Shown here: positions 1 through 6,944 of the stretch, in pieces
Layout of the letters: each line of letters starts with the position of its first letter
Numbering within the stretch: position 1 is the stretch's first letter
Source: LMUY01 sp964242925
Lineage (GTDB): Bacteria; Pseudomonadota; Alphaproteobacteria; Acetobacterales; Acetobacteraceae
Direction of reading: 5' to 3'
Assembly: GCA_964242925.1 (NCBI GenBank)
Contig: CAXTBW010000102.1
Coordinates: 1-15,744, forward strand
DNA length: 15,744 nucleotides
Program-made: the position numbers and the translations under genes
The notes under the pieces: generated by a model
Told to the model about the DNA's origin: nothing
The model's database searches: none
The model's input: only the letters and a program-made list of their open reading frames with translations

Positions 1-314
1 AGCCGGGCGGCGCCGTTGCGGTAGGCGGCCGCCATGCCCTCGAACAGCCAGGCGGGGGCGTAGTCGAACGCCGCGTCGGGCGCGTGGGCGAAGCGGGCGA
101 GCGCCGCCTCCTCGTCGGCCAGCAACGTGGTGACCAGGCTGGCGCCGGCCTTGTAGGCGTGCTCGGTGATGCGGCGCACCAGCGGCACGGCGGCAAGCGG
201 CGCGGTCAGCACCACCTCCTGCCCCGGCGTGAGGCCAAGGCCGACGTTCACCGCCACCTGCGCCAGCAGGTCCAGCCGGTCGGCGTGAGTCAGTCCGGGG
301 GGCATGGCGTTCAT
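1..314 (-). CDS. M29-family aminopeptidase, N-terminal part (runs off left edge)
   Basis: About 104 N-terminal residues are visible, beginning MNAMPPGLTHADRL. The pattern matches the start of the M29 (AmpS/thermophilic) metallo-aminopeptidases: a helix ending in LTPGQEVVL, then the segment LVRRITEHAYKAGASLV with the family's conserved A-Y-x-x-G-A, then a D-E-E-A acidic turn and a P-A-W-L-F segment. Members are cytosolic enzymes that remove N-terminal residues from peptides, with metal ligands in the C-terminal half, which lies outside this window. The ATG at 314 is chosen because GGAG lies nine bases upstream and because it overlaps the stop of tspO as ATGA; a second in-frame ATG at 305 is possible. 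The gene is probably co-transcribed with tspO. The family call rests on motif recognition of the N-terminus only, and catalytic residues cannot be checked. Confidence 0.8.
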   Translation of the reverse strand, partial: MNAMPPGLTHADRLDLLAQVAVNVGLGLTPGQEVVLTAPLAAVPLVRRITEHAYKAGASLVTTLLADEEAALARFAHAPDAAFDYAPAWLFEGMAAAYRNGAAR

Positions 315-793
315 GACGGCATTCTCCGTGGTTGGATGGGATTCATTTGCCAGAGCGTGAAATTCAGCACGCCGGCGAACGTCACCCAAGCGAGGTAGGG
401 CAGCAGCAGCACCGCCGCCGCCGTGCTGATCGGGGCGAACAGCGCGGCGGTGAGCGCGATGGACAGCCACAGCAGGATCAGTTCGGCGAAGGCCAGGTCC
501 AGCCGGCGCATGCCGAAGCTGACTGCGGACCAGCCGGCATTGAGCAAGAGCTGCACGGCGTAAACCTCCAGCGCCAGGGTCCATCCGGCCTGCCGCCAGG
601 CGAGCCAGCCGGATACGGCGATGCAGATGTACAGCACCGTCCAGGCCGGCCCGAACAGCCAGTTCGGCGGCCGCCAGCGAGGCTTGGCGAGGTGCTCGTA
701 CCAGTTGCCGGGGCGGAACACGGCGCCGCTGAGCGCGACCACGAAGCAGGCGGCGATGAACGGCAGCAAGCCCAGGAGCGACGTTGTTTCCAT
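311..793 (-). CDS. tspO: TspO/MBR family membrane protein
   Basis: This 160-residue protein has the five-helix layout of the TspO / peripheral benzodiazepine receptor family, whose members are usually 150-170 residues. Diagnostic features are the tryptophan- and proline-rich stretch WYEHLAKPRWRPPNWLFG at about residues 27-44, the following PAWTVLYICIAVSGWLAW, and the aromatic fifth helix ending in TLWQMNP. In alphaproteobacteria TspO binds tetrapyrroles in the outer or cytoplasmic membrane and modulates photopigment or stress responses; that role is inherited from the family, not shown here. The start METT is the only sensible initiator. GAGGAG lies directly against the ATG with no spacer, which is too close for a normal ribosome binding site. 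The stop overlaps the M29 peptidase start, so the two genes are probably coupled. Confidence 0.9.
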   Translation of the reverse strand: METTSLLGLLPFIAACFVVALSGAVFRPGNWYEHLAKPRWRPPNWLFGPAWTVLYICIAVSGWLAWRQAGWTLALEVYAVQLLLNAGWSAVSFGMRRLDLAFAELILLWLSIALTAALFAPISTAAAVLLLPYLAWVTFAGVLNFTLWQMNPIQPRRMPS

Positions 794-800
794 CTCCTCA

Positions 801-828
801 AATATGTCCCGTCTAGCGGCGATGTCGA
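801..828 (-). promoter_or_regulatory. Candidate promoter for tspO
   Basis: Reading the minus strand, TCGACA at 828-823 and CATATT at 806-801 resemble -35 and -10 hexamers with a 16-base spacer. Only seven bases separate the -10 box from the tspO ATG, so transcription would start at or next to the initiation codon. This is a by-eye match in a short AT-richer patch and is not confirmed. Confidence 0.3.
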
Positions 829-878
829 GCGTGGCGGGTTGTTGCCGCACCGCAGCAGGCCCGTTACGATTCCCGGCG

Positions 879-2753
879 ATGCACCCCACCTCCCCCCTCG
901 CCGCCGCCCGAGCCGCCCTGGCCGCCGACCACGCGCATGGCGATACGGCGATTTGGATCAGCCGCGTGCCAGACGCCGCCATCCTGGCCCGCGCCGAGGC
1001 GCTCGAGGCGGAGGGCCCGCGCGGCCGTGCGCTGTGGGGGGTGCCGATCGCGGTGAAGGATAATCTGGACGTTGCCGGGCTGCCCACCACGGCCGCCTGC
1101 CCGGCCTTCGCCTATACGCCGGACCGCTCGGCGCCTGCCGTGCAAAGGCTGCTGGACGCGGGCGCCGTGGTGGTGGGCAAGACCAATTTGGACCAGTTCG
1201 CCACCGGGCTGGTGGGGGTGCGCAGCCCGTATGGCGCGCCGCGCAACGTGTTCGACCCGGCGCGCGTGCCCGGGGGGTCGTCCTCCGGCTCCGCCTGCGC
1301 GGTGGCGGCGGGGATCGTGCCGGTGGCGCTGGGGACGGACACGGCCGGGTCGGGCCGGGTGCCCGCGATGTTCGGCAACGTGGTCGGGCTGAAACCCACC
1401 ATCGGCAGCGTGTCCGCGACGGGAATGGTGCCGGCGTGCCGGTCCATCGACACCGTGTCGGTGTTCGCCCGCAGTGTCGACGAGGCTTTGGAGGTCGCCC
1501 GCGTGATCGCCGGCTACGACGCAGCCGACCCCTACTCCCGCGCCGCGCCGTTCGCGCATTTGCGCCGCGGCGCCGGGGCCGGGCTGCGCCTGGCCCGCGT
1601 GTCCACTGAGGGCTGCGCGCCGGAGCAGGCCAGGCTGTACGCCGCCGCTGCCGAGGGCGCCGAGATGGTCGGCATCGAGCCGCTGCTCGCCGTCGCCCGC
1701 CTGCTGTACGACGGCCCGTGGGTCGCCGAGCGGACCGCGGCGCTGCGCCACACGCTGGCCATGCCGGACGCGCTGCAACCAGTGACCCGCGTCATCCTGC
1801 AGTCCGGGCTGGAGCGGCGCACGGTGGATGCGTTCGACGCGTTCCACCTGCTGGCCCAAGCCCGCCGCTTCGCCGCCGAGTTGTTCACCCGCTACGACGC
1901 GCTGCTGCTGCCGACGGCGCCGGACACGCCCACCCTGGCGGCGCTGGCGGCGGACCCGATCGGGCCGAACAGCCGCCTCGGCACCTGGACCAACTTCGTC
2001 AACCTGTGCGACCTGGCGGCGTGGTCGGTCCCATCCGGCATTGGCGCCGACGGGCTGCCCGGCGGCGTCACGATCGTCGGCCCGGCCTGGTCGGAGGGCC
2101 GCCTGGCGGCATTGGCCGATCGCCTGCACCGCGCCGCGACCACCACCGTGGGCGCCACGCGCATTCGGTTGCCGGATGCGGCGGCGCCGGATGCGGTGGC
2201 GTCGGACGAAACGGCGCTATTCTGCATCGGCGGCCACATGGCCGGGCTGCCGCTCAACGGGCAGCTTACCGAGCTTGGCGGCCGCTTCGTTCGCGCCGCC
2301 CGCACCCGGCCGCTGTACCGGCTGCACGCGCTGGGCAACCGGCCCGGCATGGTGCAGGCGCCGGGTGGCGCTTCCATCGCCGGCGAGGTCTGGGCGCTGC
2401 CCACCACCGCCATCGGCGCGCTGCTGGCGCAGGTCCCGCCCCCGCTCGGCTTCGGCGCGGCGGAGCTGGAGGACGGCCCGTGCCTGTCCTTCCTGGCGGC
2501 GGCGGCGGGCGTGCTCGGCGCACCGGACATCACTCACCATGGCGGCTGGCGCGCCTATCTGGCGGACGGCGGCGCGCAACCGCCCGACCCGGTCCCGGCC
2601 ATGGTGCGCGCGGGCGCCGCGCAACTGCGGCTGCCGATCGACCCGGCCTGGGATGCGGGCGTCGCGGCCAACCTGCGCTTCATCCTGGCGCAGGCCGACG
2701 CGATCGGCGCGTTGCCGGACACGCTCGACCCCGCCCCCGTGTTCCGCGCATGA
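879..2753 (+). CDS. atzF: Allophanate / urea-1,3-dicarboxylate hydrolase (AtzF) fused to a C-terminal AtzG-like (DUF4089) segment
   Basis: This 624-residue protein has three parts. Residues about 1-425 are an amidase-signature domain with the complete triad: Lys60 (GVPIAVKDN), cis-Ser134 (GGSSSGSA) and nucleophile Ser158 (DTAGSGR), with the 24-residue Ser-Ser spacing typical of the family. Residues about 445-562 match the allophanate-hydrolase C-terminal domain: LFCIGGHMAGLPLNGQL, a YRLHAL strand, GEVWALP, and a terminal GGWRAYLA. After a proline-rich linker, residues about 575-624 resemble AtzG/DUF4089, with LRLPIDPAWDAGVAANL and the closing PAPVFRA. AtzF releases ammonia and CO2 from allophanate or urea-1,3-dicarboxylate. 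AtzG is normally a separate small GatC-like subunit of AtzE, which is the very next gene and overlaps by ATGA. The ATG at 879 fits the family N-terminus, but its ribosome binding site is weak. The amidase region around residues 240-270 appears somewhat short compared with relatives I recall. Confidence 0.87.
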   Translation: MHPTSPLAAARAALAADHAHGDTAIWISRVPDAAILARAEALEAEGPRGRALWGVPIAVKDNLDVAGLPTTAACPAFAYTPDRSAPAVQRLLDAGAVVVGKTNLDQFATGLVGVRSPYGAPRNVFDPARVPGGSSSGSACAVAAGIVPVALGTDTAGSGRVPAMFGNVVGLKPTIGSVSATGMVPACRSIDTVSVFARSVDEALEVARVIAGYDAADPYSRAAPFAHLRRGAGAGLRLARVSTEGCAPEQARLYAAAAEGAEMVGIEPLLAVARLLYDGPWVAERTAALRHTLAMPDALQPVTRVILQSGLERRTVDAFDAFHLLAQARRFAAELFTRYDALLLPTAPDTPTLAALAADPIGPNSRLGTWTNFVNLCDLAAWSVPSGIGADGLPGGVTIVGPAWSEGRLAALADRLHRAATTTVGATRIRLPDAAAPDAVASDETALFCIGGHMAGLPLNGQLTELGGRFVRAARTRPLYRLHALGNRPGMVQAPGGASIAGEVWALPTTAIGALLAQVPPPLGFGAAELEDGPCLSFLAAAAGVLGAPDITHHGGWRAYLADGGAQPPDPVPAMVRAGAAQLRLPIDPAWDAGVAANLRFILAQADAIGALPDTLDPAPVFRA

Positions 2754-4102
2754 CCTGGCCGACCGCAGCGTCGATCGCCGCCGGAAACATCACCCCGACC
2801 GGGGCGGTGCGCGACGCGCTGGACCGGATCACCCGGCATAACGGCGCCTTGGGCGCGTTCACCGACGTGCTGGCCGACCGTGCCCTCGCCCGCGCCGCCA
2901 CGGCGCCCACGGGTCCGCTCGCCGGCGTGCCGTTCGCGGTCAAGAACCTGTTCGACGTGGCCGGGATCGTCACCCGCGCCGGGTCCGCCATCAACCGCTC
3001 GAACCCGCCCGCAGTCGCCGACGCCCCGCTGATCACCCGGCTGGAGGCGGCCGGCGCCATCCTGGTCGGCTGCCTCAACATGGGCGAATACGCCTATGAC
3101 TTCACCGGCGAGAACTGCCATGACGGCCCCTCGCGCAACCCGCATGACCTCGCCCGCATGACCGGCGGCTCGTCCGGCGGGTCCGGCGGCGCGGTTGCGG
3201 GCGGCTTGGTTCCGCTGTCGCTCGGGTCCGACACCAACGGGTCGATCCGCGTGCCCGCCTCGCTGTGCGGCCTTTGGGGGCTGAAGCCAACCTACGGCCG
3301 CCTGACGCGGCACGGCACGTTCCCGTTCGTGTCCTCGTTCGACCACCTCGGCCCGTTGGCGCGCTGCGTCACCGACCTGGCGCTGTCCTACGACGCCATG
3401 CAGGGGCCCGACCCGGCGGATCCGGCCTGCGCCGGCCGCGTGGTGGAACCCGCGGTCCCATCGCTGGAAGCGGGGGCGGCCGGGCTGCGCATCGCGGTCG
3501 CCGGCGGCTACTTCCAGCGCGGCGCATTCCCCGAGGCGCTGGCCGCGCTGCACGCAGTCGCCGCCGCGCTGGGCGCCACGCGCACGCTGGAGCTGCCCGA
3601 CGCCGCCCGCGCCCGCGCCGCCGCCTACGTCATCACCGCCACCGAAGGGTCCGCGCTGCACCTCGAACGGCTGCGCGCCTGCCCCGAGGCGTTCGACCCG
3701 GCGGTGCGCGACCGGCTGCTGGCGGGCGCGATGGTCCCGGCGCCGCTGGTCGCGCAGGCGCAGAAGCTGCGCCGCCAGTTCCGCGCGGACGTGCTGACGC
3801 TGTTCGACCAGGTGGACGTCCTGCTGGCGCCCGCCACGCCGTGCAGCGCGCCGCTATTGGGCCAGCAGACGTTCGAACTCGACGGCGTCACCCTGCCGGT
3901 GCGCGCCAACCTGGGCATCTTCACCCAGCCGATCAGCTTCGTCGGCCTCCCCGTCGTGGCCGTCCCGGTGCTGGCGCCGGGCATGCCGATCGGCGTGCAA
4001 GTGATCGCCGCGCCGTGGCGGGAAGACGTGGCTCTCCGCGTGGCGCGCGCGCTGGAACGCGACGGCGTGTGCGCCGCGCGGCAACCGAGTGGATGGGACT
4101 GA
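2750..4102 (+). CDS. atzE: AtzE-family amidohydrolase (1-carboxybiuret hydrolase-like)
   Basis: This 450-residue amidase-signature enzyme is of normal family length. The triad is intact: Lys65 (GVPFAVKNLFDVAG), cis-Ser141 (TGGSSGGSGG) and nucleophile Ser165 (GSDTNGSIRVPA), again 24 residues apart. The D-T-N-G-S-I-R-V-P-A motif and the MGEYAYDFTGEN segment (residues 111-121) are characteristic of the AtzE group rather than of GatA. AtzE deaminates 1-carboxybiuret to urea-1,3-dicarboxylate, the substrate of AtzF; close relatives (HpxY) are linked to oxalurate use. The start overlaps the stop of the atzF-G fusion as ATGA, so translation is probably coupled. AtzE needs the GatC-like AtzG partner, which here appears to be carried on the upstream protein. 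The exact substrate cannot be settled from sequence. Confidence 0.9.
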   Translation: MTWPTAASIAAGNITPTGAVRDALDRITRHNGALGAFTDVLADRALARAATAPTGPLAGVPFAVKNLFDVAGIVTRAGSAINRSNPPAVADAPLITRLEAAGAILVGCLNMGEYAYDFTGENCHDGPSRNPHDLARMTGGSSGGSGGAVAGGLVPLSLGSDTNGSIRVPASLCGLWGLKPTYGRLTRHGTFPFVSSFDHLGPLARCVTDLALSYDAMQGPDPADPACAGRVVEPAVPSLEAGAAGLRIAVAGGYFQRGAFPEALAALHAVAAALGATRTLELPDAARARAAAYVITATEGSALHLERLRACPEAFDPAVRDRLLAGAMVPAPLVAQAQKLRRQFRADVLTLFDQVDVLLAPATPCSAPLLGQQTFELDGVTLPVRANLGIFTQPISFVGLPVVAVPVLAPGMPIGVQVIAAPWREDVALRVARALERDGVCAARQPSGWD

Positions 4103-4104
4103 CC

Positions 4105-4485
4105 ATGGATGTGAACCTGCCGGACGTGCACGCCGAGGTGACGGCCGCCTTCGCCCGCTATGAGGTCGCGCTGATGGCCAATGACGCCGCCACGCTGGGC
4201 GCCATCTTCTGGGACAGCGCGCAGGTGATCCGCTACGGCGTCGGCGAGAACCTGTACGGCGCCGGGGAGATCGCGGCATTCCGCGGCGCCCGCTCGCCGG
4301 TGGGCCTGGCGCGGCGCCTGTCCCGCACGGTGATCACCACGTTCGGGCAGGATTTCGCGACCGCCTCCACGCTGTTCCACCGCGATTCGGCGCCGGGCAA
4401 GGTTGGCCGCCAGATGCAGACCTGGGTCCGGCTGCCGGAAGGCTGGCGGGTGGTCGCCGCGCATGTGAGCCTGATCGACGGGTGA
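4105..4485 (+). CDS. hpxZ: HpxZ / AtzH-type DUF3225 protein
   Basis: This small 126-residue protein has an SnoaL/NTF2-like profile. An N-terminal helix (VHAEVTAAFARYEVALMANDAATL) is followed by FWDSAQVIRYGVGENLYGAGEIAAFR and a C-terminal strand pair ending in TWVRLPEGWRVVAAHVSLID. That pattern fits DUF3225, which covers HpxZ of the oxalurate cluster and AtzH of the cyanuric acid cluster. AtzH has been linked to processing of the unstable intermediates around AtzE and AtzF; the biochemical role of HpxZ is less clear. It follows atzE by two bases. The ATG at 4105 is preferred because GGGA lies six bases upstream; an in-frame ATG at 4093, inside the end of atzE, would add four residues. Its position directly after atzE matches known clusters. 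Confidence 0.85.
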   Translation: MDVNLPDVHAEVTAAFARYEVALMANDAATLGAIFWDSAQVIRYGVGENLYGAGEIAAFRGARSPVGLARRLSRTVITTFGQDFATASTLFHRDSAPGKVGRQMQTWVRLPEGWRVVAAHVSLIDG

Positions 4486-5012
4486 TCGCGCTGGTCCGCC
4501 ACCCGTTGGTGGCTGCCGGCGGGCGCTGCTATGGGCGATCGGACCTGCAGCTGGCGGATCCGGAATCCGCCCCGGCGCTCGCGGCGCAGTTGGCGTCGTA
4601 CGGCGGCACGGTGTGGACCAGCCCGTCGCAACGCTGCCGCGTGGTGGCGCAGGCGATCGGTCCGCACATCGTAGATGCCCGTCTGCAGGAGCTGGATTTC
4701 GGCGCGTGGGAGGGTGTCGCCTGGGACGACGTTCCACGCGCGGCGCTGGACGCCTGGGCCGCCGACCCTCGGGGGTTTGCGCCCCCCGGTGGAGAAAGCG
4801 GCGCCACGCTGGCTGCCCGCGTGACAGCCTTCGCTCGCGCGCTGCCGCCGGGCGACCACGTCATCATCACCCATGGCGGCCCGCTTAAGGTGCTCGCGGC
4901 GGTGCTGGCCGGACGTCCGATCGATCTGCTGGCGCCTCCGCCCGCGCCAGGGTCGGTTCAGTTCGTCATGCCAGGGCTTGACCCTGGTGTCCGCGGCGTC
5001 CAAGGGCACTGA
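4482..5012 (+). CDS. Histidine phosphatase family protein (CobC / phosphoglycerate-mutase-like)
   Basis: The 176-residue protein carries the histidine phosphatase core: LVRHP with catalytic His7, TSPSQRC with Arg51, RLQELDFGAWEG with acidic residues Glu70 and Glu77, and IITHGGP with His131. The ELDFGxWEG form resembles CobC (alpha-ribazole phosphatase), but substrates in this family are hard to predict and no cobalamin genes are nearby. The GTG start overlaps the hpxZ stop as GTGA, so it belongs to the atz operon. Phosphatase activity has no known step in allophanate breakdown, so its role here is unclear. The last 14 residues, starting MPGLDPGV, are encoded by the left arm of a dispersed palindromic repeat, so the native C-terminus has probably been replaced or extended. 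Confidence 0.85.
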   Translation: MIALVRHPLVAAGGRCYGRSDLQLADPESAPALAAQLASYGGTVWTSPSQRCRVVAQAIGPHIVDARLQELDFGAWEGVAWDDVPRAALDAWAADPRGFAPPGGESGATLAARVTAFARALPPGDHVIITHGGPLKVLAAVLAGRPIDLLAPPPAPGSVQFVMPGLDPGVRGVQGH

Positions 5013-5099
5013 CCTGCCGTGTTGGATTCAACGCCGCCACCATCGGACTGACTGAGGCGTCGGCGGCCCGTGGATACCAGGGTCGAGCCCCGGCGTGAC
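4965..5099. repeat. Dispersed palindromic element, copy 1
   Basis: Two inverted arms of 28 bases, 4965-4992 and 5072-5099, match at 24 positions; three of the four differences would be G-U wobbles in RNA. Each arm starts GTCA[T/C]GCC and holds its own small hairpin, CCAGGG-CTTGA-CCCTGG on the left. The 79 bases between the arms show no clear internal structure. The left arm is inside the end of the histidine phosphatase gene, and the right arm stops two bases before the stop codon of the converging ATPase gene. The element belongs to the class whose translation reads M(P/A)GLDP, common in alphaproteobacterial genomes. The stem could act as a bidirectional terminator or RNA stabiliser, although no T-run follows. 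Confidence 0.85.
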
Positions 5100-5100
5100 C

Positions 5101-6009
5101 TTACTCGACGAGCCAACACTCCGCCATCCGCCCTTCCCGCTCCCGTCCGGTCGGCGCCTCCACCGCACACCTGGCAAACGCCGCCGGACAGCGCGGGTGG
5201 AGTCGGCAGCCGGGCGGGATGTTCGCCGGGTCAGGCATCGCGTCGCCGAGGCCTACATCCGGCAAACCGAGCCCAGGCTCCGCCGTCAGCACGGAAGCCA
5301 GCAGCGCGCGCGTGTAGGGGTGCTGCGGCGCGTCGAACAGGTTTGCCGCCGGCGCCCGCTCCACCACGCGGCCGAGATACATGACCGCCACGGTGTCGGC
5401 GACGTGCTGCACCACGGCCAGGTTGTGGCTGATGAACACCACGCTCAGCGATAGGTCGCGCCTAAGGTCCATCAGCAGGTTCAGGATCTGCGCCTGCACC
5501 GACACGTCCAGTGCGCTGGTCGGCTCGTCGCACAGCACGATGCGCGGACGCACCACCAGCGCGCGGGCGATCGCCACCCGCTGCCGCTGCCCGCCCGAAA
5601 GCGAGGCCGGGTAGCGCTCCGCCAGGTCCGGCGACAGGCCGACCCGCTCCAGCATGTGGTCCACCGCGGCGCCTGTATTGCGCGCGCCCTGCACCGTCAG
5701 CGGCAGCGCCACGATGTCGCGCACCCGGCGGCGCGGGTTCAACGAGGATTGCGGGTCTTGGAACACCGGCTGGATAAGCCGCGCCCGCTCTCGCCTTTCC
5801 AGCGACCCGAGCGCCTGGCCGAACAGCCGCACCTGCCCCGCATCGGGCGTGGCCAAGCCCAGCAGCAGCCGGGCCAGGCTGGACTTGCCGCAGCCCGATT
5901 CGCCGACGATGCCGAGCACGGCGCCCTCGGGGAGCGCCAGCGACACCCCGTCCACCGCCCGGGTGCGGCCATACGCCAGCGACAACCCGCTCGCCTCGAG
6001 CGCGATCAT
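5101..6009 (-). CDS. Dipeptide/oligopeptide-type ABC transporter ATP-binding protein (DppF/OppF-like)
   Basis: This 302-residue ATPase has Walker A at residues 36-43 (GESGCGKS), the Q-loop FQDP at 83-86, the signature LSGGQRQR at 137-144, Walker B IVLCDE at 157-162 and the switch His at FISHN (about 195). The long tail contains HPYTRALL, the segment that marks the oligopeptide/dipeptide/nickel subfamily, followed by a cysteine cluster at 268, 274, 281 and 298. It would pair with the neighbouring DppD-like subunit to power import through the two permeases. Its ATG overlaps the stop of that subunit as ATGA. It is the last gene of the operon and converges on the histidine phosphatase gene. The transported substrate cannot be named from the ATPase alone. 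Confidence 0.92.
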   Translation of the reverse strand: MIALEASGLSLAYGRTRAVDGVSLALPEGAVLGIVGESGCGKSSLARLLLGLATPDAGQVRLFGQALGSLERRERARLIQPVFQDPQSSLNPRRRVRDIVALPLTVQGARNTGAAVDHMLERVGLSPDLAERYPASLSGGQRQRVAIARALVVRPRIVLCDEPTSALDVSVQAQILNLLMDLRRDLSLSVVFISHNLAVVQHVADTVAVMYLGRVVERAPAANLFDAPQHPYTRALLASVLTAEPGLGLPDVGLGDAMPDPANIPPGCRLHPRCPAAFARCAVEAPTGREREGRMAECWLVE

Positions 6010-6944
6010 TCCGTCTCCACCTGGCAGGCGTAGGCGTGCCCTACCCCTGCATGACGGATAGGGACGTCATGCGCGCAGGCGGGCATCGCCAGCGGACAGC
6101 GGTCGCGGAAGGCGCAGCCGGTGAAACCGGGCGACAGGCGCGGCACCAGGCCGGAGATGCTGCCCAGCCGCTCGCCGCGCCGGGTGCGCGCCGGGTCGGG
6201 CACGGCGGCGAGCAGGCCGCGCGTGTATGGATGCGCCGGACGGGCGAACAACGTGGCGGCGGGTGCGCTTTCCACCACGGCGCCGGCGTACATCACGCTC
6301 ACCTGGTCCGCGATGCGCGCCACGACGCCCAGGTCGTGGGTTATCAGCAATACGGCCAAGCCTAATTCGCGTTGCACGCTGCCGACTAGGCGCAGGATCT
6401 GCAGCTGCACGGTCACGTCCAGCGCGGTGGTGGGTTCGTCGGCGATCAGCAGTTCGGGGCTGCACATCAGCGCCATGGCGATCATCACCCGTTGCCGCAG
6501 CCCACCCGACAGCTGGTGCGGGAACTGGCCCATGCGGTCCGGCGCGACGCCGACGCGGCCCAGCAGCGCGACCGCCCGGTCGACCGCGGCGCGCTGCCCG
6601 CCGGGCCGGTGGCGGCGCCAGGCCTCGGTCAGCTGGCTGCCGACGGTGTAGGCGGGGTTGAGGCTGGTCATCGGGTCCTGGAAGATCATCGCCATCCGGT
6701 CCCCGCGCAGCCGGGCCAGCGCGCGGCCGGCGGGGAGCGGCGCGCCGGCAAACCGGATGGCGCCGCTTGCCCGCCCGCCGCGCGGCAGCAGGCCCATGAC
6801 CGCCAGCGCGGTGAGCGACTTGCCCGAACCGGACTCGCCGACCACGCAATGCGTCTGCCCGGCGGACACCTCCAGCGACACGCCGCGAACCGGTTCGGAC
6901 CCGGGGAAACCAACGCGGAGGCCCTCCACCTCCAGTACGCTCAT
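6006..6944 (-). CDS. Dipeptide/oligopeptide-type ABC transporter ATP-binding protein (DppD/OppD-like)
   Basis: The protein has 312 residues, with Walker A at 36-43 (GESGSGKS), Q-loop FQDP at 88-91, the variant signature LSGGLRQR at 145-152 as usual in DppD/OppD, Walker B LLIADE at 166-171 and the switch His in ITHD (about 203). The tail carries HPYTRGLL and four cysteines at 277, 283, 290 and 307 in the C-x5-C-x6-C pattern reported to hold a [4Fe-4S] cluster in some DppD/OppD proteins. The ATG at 6944 gives the normal N-terminus MSVLEVEGL and overlaps the upstream permease stop as ATGA. The reading frame continues further upstream without a stop, but that part lies inside the permease gene and is not conserved-looking. 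Confidence 0.92.
   Translation of the reverse strand: MSVLEVEGLRVGFPGSEPVRGVSLEVSAGQTHCVVGESGSGKSLTALAVMGLLPRGGRASGAIRFAGAPLPAGRALARLRGDRMAMIFQDPMTSLNPAYTVGSQLTEAWRRHRPGGQRAAVDRAVALLGRVGVAPDRMGQFPHQLSGGLRQRVMIAMALMCSPELLIADEPTTALDVTVQLQILRLVGSVQRELGLAVLLITHDLGVVARIADQVSVMYAGAVVESAPAATLFARPAHPYTRGLLAAVPDPARTRRGERLGSISGLVPRLSPGFTGCAFRDRCPLAMPACAHDVPIRHAGVGHAYACQVETE

Noticed and set aside
832..846. Possible sigma-54 promoter before atzF (TGGC ... TTGCC)
   Set aside because: Attractive for a nitrogen operon, but only nine bases separate the GG and GC elements; sigma-54 needs ten, and this spacing is strict.
332..2129. Long open frames on the opposite strand or other frames over tspO and atzF (for example 332-1063 plus, 864-2129 minus)
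   Set aside because: Low-complexity Arg/Gly/Pro-rich translations without any family motif; they overlap genes with intact catalytic residues and are typical of high G+C shadow frames.
2555..4737. Minus-strand open frames across atzE and hpxZ (2555-3661, 3625-4737)
   Set aside because: Shadow frames; the plus-strand proteins hold complete amidase and DUF3225 motifs and overlap each other as an operon.
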